Virus record (IMG/VR): IMGVR_UViG_3300030380_002584
Span: 6,275-44,106 of that record
Source of the DNA: a virus
Strand: one strand, 5' to 3'
Length of the DNA: 37,832 nucleotides
In this document: positions 32,437 to 37,832 of the stretch, in pieces
How positions within the stretch are numbered: the stretch's first letter is position 1
Layout of the letters: the number at the start of each line of letters is the position of its first letter
Program-made: the position numbers and the translations under genes
Notes under the pieces: generated by a model
The model's database searches: none
What the model was told of the DNA's origin: nothing
Seen by the model: the letters and a program-made list of their open reading frames with translations, nothing else

Positions 32437-32982
32437 ATGAAACCCTATAAAATTATAGATAATTTTTTAGATGAAAAATATTTTAAAGAATTACAAACAA
32501 CTTTTACAAGTAACAAATTTCCTTGGCATTATCAACCTATGTCCTCTAATACTCCTAATGGTTTTGATTTTGATTTTATGTTTACTCATAATTGTTATAA
32601 CTTTGATTATGGAGTTGCTAGTAGTGTATTTGAATTAATACAACCATTAATTATTAAAACTGGAATAGAGGCAGGTAAATCAAATTTAATGAGAGCAAAA
32701 TCAAATCTTTATACCAATCAAGCAGAAAATTTAGTACATCAAAAACACACAGATTATCCTGCTGAAATAGAATACAAGACAGCAGTATTTAATTTTACTA
32801 CTTGTGATGGTGGTACGATATTTTATATAGATGGTGAAGAAGAATTTGTAGAAAGTGTAGAAAATAGCATTGTTATATTTGATGGACCTACTGAACATGC
32901 AGGTGTAACTCAAACAAATTCTAATATACGAGTATTACTTAATATGGATTTTAATGAAGGTGAATATATTGGTAAATATTAA
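32437..32982 (+). CDS. 2-oxoglutarate/Fe(II) oxygenase-like protein 2 (tandem paralogue)
   Basis: A 181-residue protein with the same architecture as the gene before: HxD in QKHTDYPA (H104, D106), distal His in TEHAGV (H154), and Arg in NIRVLLN (R165). All ligands are present, so both copies may be active. The N-terminus MKPYKIIDNFLDEKYFKEL parallels the first copy's MITEIKIVENFLTPTYHKEL. Sequence divergence is high, so the copies are old or acquired separately. AGAAAGG lies 7-8 nt before the ATG. Its end overlaps the next gene. Confidence 0.8.
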   Translation: MKPYKIIDNFLDEKYFKELQTTFTSNKFPWHYQPMSSNTPNGFDFDFMFTHNCYNFDYGVASSVFELIQPLIIKTGIEAGKSNLMRAKSNLYTNQAENLVHQKHTDYPAEIEYKTAVFNFTTCDGGTIFYIDGEEEFVESVENSIVIFDGPTEHAGVTQTNSNIRVLLNMDFNEGEYIGKY

Positions 32983-33733
32983 ATTTATACCACACATTGA
33001 TGGGATGGATTTAGTGTCTGAAATTTGCCCACAACCTGCTAAAAATTTTATACCTGATTGGTTTAAAAAATTGCCAACTTATGCAGAGCGACCTGAAATA
33101 TTTCAAGATATGCAAGACCCAAGTAAACACTTTGGTTATTCTAGTAGAACTAAAACAGCAAAGAAGTGTCCTAGTTTTGTAGATGTATTTAATAATGGAT
33201 TTGTAATTCCTGCACCTTGTGATATTTATTGTTCTTATGATGAAGAAAAACAACAATGGTATGCAGAAACAGCATTAAAATATACAGGTAGAAATGCACT
33301 AGAAAATTTTTCTATATCTATATCAACACACCCTACACAACAATATCTTGACCATGAACCTAATGCACCTTATGAATATATATTTAAACTAGATAATGTA
33401 TGGAGTATAGTTACACCTAAAGGTTACAGCATTATGCAGATACCAATGTTGTGGCATAATAATCCTAAATTTGAAGTAGCTTATGGAATAGTACATACTG
33501 ACCAATATCATCAAATCAACATACAGTTAATGATGAAAAAAGGTTTAAAAGAAATGGAAATTAAAATGGGTACACCATTGTGTTACATAGTTCCTTACAA
33601 AAGAGAAGAATATAATTTAGTTCTTGAACCTTATGATGTTGCTTTTCACAATGCAGCAAATTTAAGAAACATTGGTAAATTTACTAATGGTTATACATCT
33701 TTATTTAGAAGATTAAATAAAAAATCAAAGTAA
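32969..33733 (+). CDS. conserved phage protein next to the oxygenases (DUF6065-like)
   Basis: A 254-residue protein when started at TTG 32969, which has GAAGGTG upstream at 32956-32962; the in-frame ATG at 32954 would add five residues (MKVNI). Recognised segments: EICPQPAKNFIPDWFKKLP, KTAKKCPSFVDVFNNGFVIP and MQIPMLWHN, a family I know from cyanophages and marine phages (possibly DUF6065), found with 2OG oxygenases. No catalytic motif is evident, so function is unknown. It overlaps the second oxygenase by 14 nt. Confidence 0.6.
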   Translation: MVNIKFIPHIDGMDLVSEICPQPAKNFIPDWFKKLPTYAERPEIFQDMQDPSKHFGYSSRTKTAKKCPSFVDVFNNGFVIPAPCDIYCSYDEEKQQWYAETALKYTGRNALENFSISISTHPTQQYLDHEPNAPYEYIFKLDNVWSIVTPKGYSIMQIPMLWHNNPKFEVAYGIVHTDQYHQINIQLMMKKGLKEMEIKMGTPLCYIVPYKREEYNLVLEPYDVAFHNAANLRNIGKFTNGYTSLFRRLNKKSK

Positions 33734-33737
33734 CTTA

Positions 33738-33746
33738 TGTTATAAT
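33738..33746 (+). promoter_or_regulatory. extended -10 element before the lysis cassette
   Basis: TGTTATAAT, a TGn plus consensus -10, 7 bp before the ATG at 33754 and just after the stop of the preceding gene. It is in the TGnTATART set. The leader would be close to zero. Confidence 0.45.
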
Positions 33747-33753
33747 GTCCTCT

Positions 33754-33900
33754 ATGGATTTTATATTTGGTTTTGTTCTTGGATATTTTGTTAAAGAAAT
33801 TTTGGTTTATCTTAAAAGATTAGCTGATGGACCTATTGAACATAACTGGGATAAAGAATGGGATTGGATGTCACCTCTCCAGGAAGATGATTTACCATAA
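33754..33900 (+). CDS. small membrane protein
   Basis: A 48-residue protein: hydrophobic residues 2-20 (DFIFGFVLGYFVKEILVYL), then a charged Trp-containing tail (HNWDKEWDWMSPLQEDDLP). One N-terminal membrane span with an acidic/aromatic C-terminus. Its stop is directly followed by the next ATG. Unrecognised; by position it may belong to the lysis set. Confidence 0.5.
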   Translation: MDFIFGFVLGYFVKEILVYLKRLADGPIEHNWDKEWDWMSPLQEDDLP

Positions 33901-34065
33901 ATGACAAACAATGGCTATACACAAAAGGAACTGCTTAATATGGTCATTGAAAGACTAGATAGACTAGAAGAAAAACTAGATGCTAAGTTAGATAAAGCAG
34001 AGTTTTATAAAGTATTAACGCTACTCGTAGCACTAGGTGGAGTTGTTGCAGCGATTGTAATGTAA
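33901..34065 (+). CDS. XhlA/holin-like protein
   Basis: A 54-residue protein with an N-terminal coiled coil (ELLNMVIERLDRLEEKLDAK) and a C-terminal membrane helix (FYKVLTLLVALGGVVAAIVM). This arrangement is that of XhlA-type holin accessory proteins, which help permeabilise the membrane at lysis. Its stop overlaps the start of the next gene (TAATG). Assignment by architecture, not by sequence identity. Confidence 0.6.
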   Translation: MTNNGYTQKELLNMVIERLDRLEEKLDAKLDKAEFYKVLTLLVALGGVVAAIVM

Positions 34066-35948
34066 TGCTGCGAGTTCTATTCGCAGTTTTCTTACTGCTA
34101 CCATTACCTTTATATGCTAATGAAAACAATACAGATACTTCTACCACTACTACTACTAGCACTACTACTACTACTATCCCAGGAGAAACAGAAGAAGTAG
34201 AAACCTTTGATGGTCCACCTCCTGTAGAAGAAGAGGAAATTGTAGAGGAAGAAACTACTACAACTACTACAACTACTACGACTATACCCACTTATGAACA
34301 AGCTACTGATATAGAGTTACCTGAAGATGAGTTAAACCTTGATGGTAATGAAGTAGAGAACAATATAGTTATTGATAACAATTATGATGGGCAGTTTGGT
34401 TGTACAGATTTTTGTATGAACTTACATTACTTCCAACATGGTAACGATAGTGAAGATTACACATTTATATTACCTGAAACTACCACAGTAGAAGAGGAAG
34501 AACTAGACATAGAGATATACGAAGTAGGTTTTACTATAGGTGCATTAAACAATGAAGGTACAGTAACTTATACACATACAGATGAAACAACACAAGAGAA
34601 TGTACTAGATGCACAGAGTAACTCTAACTTAGAAACTATGTTAGAAAAGGTAGTTTATAATATCTACGATACTTTAGATACTTTTATAGAAAGTTTTACC
34701 ATAACAATTAATGACTGGTCATTGTTAGATGACATATCTTTTAAGTATGTTATGCCTACTACAACTACTACCACTACAACAACTACTACAACTTTGCCTC
34801 CACCACCACCTGAGCCACCACCTCCACCACCTGAACCTGAAAAGTTTGAGGTTGTAATGGAAGATGGTTCTGTTGGTGAGTATCAAGAACACGAACTAGA
34901 AGATGGCACAGTTGAGCGTGACAATGAGCGTAAAGCTAACGAAGATAAGTTTGGTTGTTATATGACTGATGCACAAATAGAGCGTGGTGATTGTGATATA
35001 CCAGAGGAAGAACTAGAAGAAGAAGTTATAATTATAGAAGATGAAGAACAATACGATACCAAAGAAGAACTTTCTGATGATGATGATATGGTACTTGACC
35101 TGGAGTCTGAAGATGAAGTGGAAGAACTTGAACCTTTGGAAGAAGAGATTGTTATTAAAGAGGAAGATAAGATTGACATTGAGGAGTTTGAAGAGGAATT
35201 TATTATTGAAGAAGAAGTTATTGAGATACCAGAAGAAATAATAATTGTTGTAGAAGAGGAAGTTATAGAAGATGAGTTGGATAAAGAGATACCAGGAGAT
35301 GACATCATCAGAGAAGAAACAGTTCAAGAGGAAGATGTCAAAGACCAAGTTTTACAGGAAGTAGAAGAGCTTACTGAAGAAGAAGTAGCTGTTGAGGTTG
35401 CTGAAGTAGAAGAAGTCATAGAAAATATTGTTATAGAAGAAGTTACTACTGAAGAAGTTATAGAGGTTATAGAACAAGTCAATGACATTGGTGTACAAAA
35501 CCTAGACCAAGCAACAGAAGAAGTACAAGAAGTTGTACAAGCTGTTGTTGAAGAAGCAATAGAAAATGTAGAAGAACTCACAGAGGAACAAGTTGCAGTC
35601 GTAGCAGAAGTATTACAAGTAGAAGAAGATGATATTGAGATTATAGCTGAAGCTGTCAAAGAAGATAAAGTCGTAGCTGAAGCAGTAGAAGAGTATGTAG
35701 AGAGAGCTGTAGAAAATGCAGATGTAGAGAACTACACACTAGCTGATGTTGTAACAGAGGTACAGTACGAAGCATTCTTAGAAAACCCAATAGAAACATT
35801 TGTAGATTTAGATTTTGAAGGTATAACTATAAGCAATTTAGGAGATGATATGACACAAGACCAAAAAGAAAAAGCACAGGAGGTCGTAGTTCCTGTAATC
35901 TTGACTAGAATAGCTAGTATGGCAGCTTTTGTATTTAGGAGGAACTAA
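34065..35948 (+). CDS. secreted acidic protein with Thr-rich stalks
   Basis: A 627-residue protein. Residues 1-18 form a Sec-type signal peptide (MLRVLFAVFLLLPLPLYA). Then come Thr runs at 25-37, 64-73 and 232-243, the last followed by Pro-Glu runs (245-258); Cys pairs C113/C117 and C298/C310 in similar FGC-C modules; an extreme Glu/Asp-rich stretch from about 313 to 470; a helical repeat region (TEEQVAVVAEVLQVEEDD); and a hydrophobic C-terminus ending VVVPVILTRIASMAAFVFRR. It looks like an extracellular, wall-spanning protein with a C-terminal membrane anchor. It recalls Thr-rich surface proteins of actinobacteria (memory), but its role (lysis, superinfection exclusion, adhesion) is not shown. 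Acidic codons GAA/GAG dominate. Confidence 0.6.
   Translation: MLRVLFAVFLLLPLPLYANENNTDTSTTTTTSTTTTTIPGETEEVETFDGPPPVEEEEIVEEETTTTTTTTTTIPTYEQATDIELPEDELNLDGNEVENNIVIDNNYDGQFGCTDFCMNLHYFQHGNDSEDYTFILPETTTVEEEELDIEIYEVGFTIGALNNEGTVTYTHTDETTQENVLDAQSNSNLETMLEKVVYNIYDTLDTFIESFTITINDWSLLDDISFKYVMPTTTTTTTTTTTTLPPPPPEPPPPPPEPEKFEVVMEDGSVGEYQEHELEDGTVERDNERKANEDKFGCYMTDAQIERGDCDIPEEELEEEVIIIEDEEQYDTKEELSDDDDMVLDLESEDEVEELEPLEEEIVIKEEDKIDIEEFEEEFIIEEEVIEIPEEIIIVVEEEVIEDELDKEIPGDDIIREETVQEEDVKDQVLQEVEELTEEEVAVEVAEVEEVIENIVIEEVTTEEVIEVIEQVNDIGVQNLDQATEEVQEVVQAVVEEAIENVEELTEEQVAVVAEVLQVEEDDIEIIAEAVKEDKVVAEAVEEYVERAVENADVENYTLADVVTEVQYEAFLENPIETFVDLDFEGITISNLGDDMTQDQKEKAQEVVVPVILTRIASMAAFVFRRN
34137..34175 (+). 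repeat. ACT-codon repeat tract 1 (Thr stalk)
   Basis: Near-tandem ACT/ACC/TCT/AGC codons encode Thr25 to Thr37 of the secreted acidic protein. Such tracts change length by slippage or recombination in whole codons without breaking the frame. Confidence 0.75.
34254..34283 (+). repeat. ACT-codon repeat tract 2 (Thr stalk)
   Basis: Ten Thr codons (mostly ACT with ACA and ACG interruptions) encode Thr64 to Thr73, followed by Ile-Pro as after tract 1. Confidence 0.75.
34758..34835 (+). repeat. ACT- and CCA/CCT-codon repeat tracts (Thr then Pro stalk)
   Basis: Twelve Thr codons (34758-34793) are followed by a run of Pro codons broken by Glu. This gives a rigid stalk of about 30 residues. It resembles tracts 1 and 2 in codon content. 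Confidence 0.75.
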
Positions 35949-36454
35949 TGTTAACAAGCAGTAAAATATTGTATTCAAAAGGAAAAAATGATGAGTGTTA
36001 TACACCTCGCTATGGTGTGTTGCCAATATTAAAATATATTCCTACTGATGCTACTATTTGGTTGCCATTTGATACAGAGGATAGTTTTTTTTATAAAGAA
36101 ATATCTAAAACAAATCCTGTTATTGCAACACATATAGATAATGGGCAGGATTTTTATGACTATGAACCATACTATTGGGATATGATTATATCTAATCCTC
36201 CATTTACAAATAAAAGATTAATTTTTGAAAGAGCATTAAGTTTTAATAAACCTTTTGCTTTGTTAATGTCTAATACTTGGCTTAATGATGCAGCACCTAA
36301 ACAGTTGTTTAAACACAAAGATTTACAATTATTAATGTTTGATAAAAGAATTGAGTTTAATAATAATAATAAAATTACTTTTTCTAGTTCTTACTATTGT
36401 TGGAATTTTTTACCACAACAAATTATAATGGAAGAAATAAATAAAAAAATATGA
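35948..36454 (+). CDS. adenine-methyltransferase-like protein (NPPF motif), truncated build
   Basis: A 168-residue protein with NPPF at 83-86 (MIISNPPFTNKRLIFERALS), the catalytic motif IV of N6-adenine methyltransferases, and WLPFDTEDS (38-46) in place of the usual FxGxG SAM-binding loop. It continues FALLMSNTWLNDAAPKQLFK. It is shorter than normal methyltransferases and lacks a clear SAM motif and target-recognition domain; known phage relatives are annotated as methyltransferase-like, so activity is uncertain. AGGAGG is 4 nt before its ATG. It ends overlapping the next gene (ATGA). Confidence 0.6.
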   Translation: MLTSSKILYSKGKNDECYTPRYGVLPILKYIPTDATIWLPFDTEDSFFYKEISKTNPVIATHIDNGQDFYDYEPYYWDMIISNPPFTNKRLIFERALSFNKPFALLMSNTWLNDAAPKQLFKHKDLQLLMFDKRIEFNNNNKITFSSSYYCWNFLPQQIIMEEINKKI

Positions 36455-36639
36455 TTAAAAAAATTTGGAATTGGTTTATAACTATAGTTAAAGAAACATT
36501 AAACCTTAGTTGGACTTTGGTTGGTTTAATTATTGCAACGCTGACACTAACTGGTTCTGCACAGCAAGTTACAGGATTAGCTACTATAATTACACTAGCT
36601 ATTTGGTTATTGACCATTAGTTTTAGAAAAGGAGAATAG
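36451..36639 (+). CDS. two-span membrane protein, holin candidate
   Basis: A 62-residue protein with two hydrophobic helices (about 18-35 and 40-57: LSWTLVGLIIATLTL and LATIITLAIWLLTISF) and short charged ends. Class II-like holin topology. It begins on an ATGA overlap with the methyltransferase-like gene. It lies close upstream of a 12-residue mini-ORF and the DUF5675-like gene. Confidence 0.55.
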   Translation: MIKKIWNWFITIVKETLNLSWTLVGLIIATLTLTGSAQQVTGLATIITLAIWLLTISFRKGE

Positions 36640-36640
36640 T

Positions 36641-36679
36641 ATGGACTGCTGTGGTAGTGGTTGCTGTGGTGGTAAGTAA
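36641..36679 (+). CDS. 12-residue Cys-rich mini-protein
   Basis: Encodes MDCCGSGCCGGK. An AAAGGAG at 36628-36634 is 6 nt before the ATG. The stop overlaps the next start as TAATG. Two CC pairs separated by three residues could bind a metal or form disulfides. Its smallness makes expression uncertain, but the site and coupling are better than chance. Confidence 0.45.
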   Translation: MDCCGSGCCGGK

Positions 36680-36768
36680 TGTGTGCTACTTTTGTTAATG
36701 AAGAGGGTACTTACATTACGATATGTAACGATAAATATGGAGGTATAGGTGAAGTTAACTGTAGTTAG
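36679..36768 (+). CDS. 29-residue Cys-containing mini-protein
   Basis: Encodes MCATFVNEEGTYITICNDKY followed by GGIGEVNCS: three Cys (2, 16, 28). It starts on the TAATG overlap with the 12-residue frame and its last part contains the GGAGG ribosome-binding site of the next gene, which it overlaps by 20 nt. It could be a leader peptide for that gene; not recognised. Confidence 0.45.
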   Translation: MCATFVNEEGTYITICNDKYGGIGEVNCS

Positions 36769-37339
36769 AACACAATTTGGAACAGATGCAACAAATGGGT
36801 TGCTATTTATTAATGGTATTTTTGAGTGCTATACGCTAGAGGACCAGTATCAAGCAGTAAAGGTTATGCACGAAACCTGCATACCAGAAGGAACTTATGA
36901 TATTAAATTTAGAAAGACAGGTGGTTTCCATGCTAAGTATTCAGAGAGATATAAGAACGCACACTATGGCATGTTGCATATACAAGATGTGCCTAACTTT
37001 ACCTATATACTTATACACACAGGCAATACTGATGAACATACATCAGGTTGTTTAATTGTAGGAGAAACACAACAAGATTTAGAAATATCTAAAGATGGGT
37101 TTATAGGCAGTAGTACTGTAGCGTACAAAAAAATGTATGCAAAAGTTGCAGGGCAGTTGCTTCAAGGCAAAGATGTAACTATTGAATACACAACAATAAA
37201 TAAATTATTAGAAAAAGAAGTAGATAACAAAGCTAAAGACCATGTTGTTTTAGCTGACACAGTATATGAAAAACTACAAGAAATAAATGGAAATGTATTA
37301 CAAACTAATGCTATGTTGAAAGGCAGGTTAATACAATAA
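36749..37339 (+). CDS. DUF5675-like protein, candidate lysis/peptidoglycan protein
   Basis: A 196-residue protein from GTG 36749 with GGAGG (36739-36743) 5 nt upstream. Seen: CIPEGTY (44-50), YILIHTGNTDEHTSGC (86-101) with His90 and Cys101; this matches the DUF5675 (PF18925) pattern, a family of phage and bacterial proteins with a His..GC motif reminiscent of L,D-transpeptidases (memory). No standard endolysin (amidase, muramidase) is in the cassette, so this is the best candidate for the wall-acting lysis enzyme; the assignment is inference. The C-terminal ~65 residues form a helical extension. Next gene starts on the stop (TAATG). Confidence 0.6.
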   Translation: MKLTVVRTQFGTDATNGLLFINGIFECYTLEDQYQAVKVMHETCIPEGTYDIKFRKTGGFHAKYSERYKNAHYGMLHIQDVPNFTYILIHTGNTDEHTSGCLIVGETQQDLEISKDGFIGSSTVAYKKMYAKVAGQLLQGKDVTIEYTTINKLLEKEVDNKAKDHVVLADTVYEKLQEINGNVLQTNAMLKGRLIQ

Positions 37340-37620
37340 TGTTTGATAGAATTAAAAGAGCAAGAAACCAAGATGGTACATTTAAGAAAGATGTATGGTG
37401 GACACCCTGGTCTGATTCGTGGGAGTATAAAATGAGTGAAGAACTCAAAGATATGCTTGAAAGAGCCATTTGGACCTTTATTGAAGCGTTCATTGGTGCA
37501 TTGACAGTTGCTCCATTAGTTGGTGTAGAAGCTGAAACACTTCAGTTAGCTGCATTAGCTGGTGGTGGTGCTGCACTTGCAGTCATTAAGACATACGCAA
37601 AAAAACAAATTACTAAGTAG
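37339..37620 (+). CDS. r1t-type holin-like protein
   Basis: A 93-residue protein. After a polar N-terminus, LERAIWTFIEAFIGALTVAP and TLQLAALAGGGAALAVIKTY form two membrane helices; the ERAxWTFxEA pattern and the Ala/Gly-rich second helix fit the r1t/Phi-type holin family common in phages of Gram-positive hosts. It has a basic C-terminus (KKQITK). TAATG overlap with the DUF5675-like gene supports a lysis pair. Confidence 0.7.
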   Translation: MFDRIKRARNQDGTFKKDVWWTPWSDSWEYKMSEELKDMLERAIWTFIEAFIGALTVAPLVGVEAETLQLAALAGGGAALAVIKTYAKKQITK

Positions 37621-37641
37621 CTGATAACGTCATAGTCTTAC

Positions 37642-37649
37642 TGTATAAT
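37642..37649 (+). promoter_or_regulatory. possible -10 element for the last gene
   Basis: TGTATAAT: consensus TATAAT (37644-37649) with TG directly before it. It lies 22 bp upstream of the ATG at 37672, with AGAAAGG at 37659-37665 as ribosome-binding site. The -35 position (CTGATA) is weak. Confidence 0.45.
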
Positions 37650-37671
37650 ACTATTAACAGAAAGGCTGCAT

Positions 37672-37832
37672 ATGACTAAAAAGAAAGACTTAGGTAATAA
37701 CTATTACCGTTCCGGATGGCAACCGTCAGCTGAGTTTGACGAGCAATCAGGTCTCGGTGAAATAACACACATAGGAACTGACCCTAACTATAAGAATAAG
37801 TTTGATTCTATCCTACGAGAGTGGGGATTTGA
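37672..37832 (+). CDS. partial protein, start of the next module
   Basis: The first 53 residues of a gene running off the window. Begins MTKKKDLGNNYYRSGWQPSA, and continues with THIGTDPN and SILREWGFD. The last words recall the 'ILREWGFDP' region of early proteins of actinobacterial phages, but it is too short for a call. Base composition is a little more G+C-rich than the lysis genes. Preceded by a promoter-like -10 and AGAAAGG. Confidence 0.6.
   Translation, partial: MTKKKDLGNNYYRSGWQPSAEFDEQSGLGEITHIGTDPNYKNKFDSILREWGF

Noticed and set aside
34983-35659. Long antisense open frames rich in Ser and Thr opposite the acidic gene
   Set aside because: They mirror the Glu/Asp-codon repeats of the sense gene, lack ribosome-binding sites and have low-complexity products.
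37621-37671. Terminator after the r1t-type holin
   Set aside because: No stem of more than a few base pairs and no U-run in the gap.

Overview
The window is a stretch of an A/T-rich (roughly one third G+C) tailed double-stranded DNA phage genome. It carries a terminase, portal, scaffold, major capsid protein, connector, tail and fibre genes and a lysis cassette. There is no tape-measure, sheath or tube gene, so a short-tailed (podovirus-like) virion is the best reading. No integrase, repressor or tRNA is visible. Small-protein families and the 2-oxoglutarate oxygenase/fibre neighbourhood resemble marine phages. The giant virion proteins, the r1t-type holin-like protein and the Thr-run secreted protein point, by family resemblance from memory, to an actinobacterial host. 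A low-GC marine lineage such as Ca. Actinomarina would fit, but this is inference only.

Layout. 1-1.25 kb: two minus-strand genes (an SGNH-hydrolase-like protein and a small membrane protein) separated by a ~190-bp array of nested hairpins. 1.3-2.1 kb: four small plus-strand genes ending at a terminator. 2.17-3.12 kb: almost 1 kb without genes, packed with direct repeats, G-runs and hairpins; this is a candidate packaging and/or replication region. 3.15-4.0 kb: five or six tiny genes, mostly very basic, chained by TAATG overlaps. 4.0-7.7 kb: terminase (with an unusual zinc-finger/HTH N-terminus) and portal. 7.7-24.2 kb: a 16.5-kb cassette of very large proteins (2010, 481, 441, 1454, 405 and 443 aa), including a transglycosylase-like and a peptidoglycan-binding-domain protein, probably the DNA-ejection and cell-wall-penetration machinery. 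24.2-26.1 kb: promoter, leader, scaffold, major capsid protein, terminator. 26.1-31.8 kb: decoration-like, connector, beta-propeller-like tail and fibre genes. 31.8-33.7 kb: two tandem 2OG-Fe(II) oxygenase-like genes and a companion. 33.7-37.6 kb: small membrane proteins, a striking secreted acidic Thr-stalk protein, a methyltransferase-like protein, holin candidates, a 12-residue Cys-rich mini-ORF and a DUF5675-like lysis candidate. 37.67 kb onward: start of the next module.

How it works together. Nearly everything right of 3.1 kb is on the plus strand, with genes overlapping by 1-14 bp, so the late region reads as a few long translationally coupled transcripts. Visible transcription signals are extended -10 elements (TGnTATART) at about 3115, 24214, 26064 and 33738, and terminators at about 2136, 3092 and 26033. 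The most unusual elements are the hairpin-rich intergenic regions, the terminase fusion, the large cassette between portal and capsid, the secreted acidic Thr-stalk protein in the lysis region, and the Cys-rich mini-ORF.
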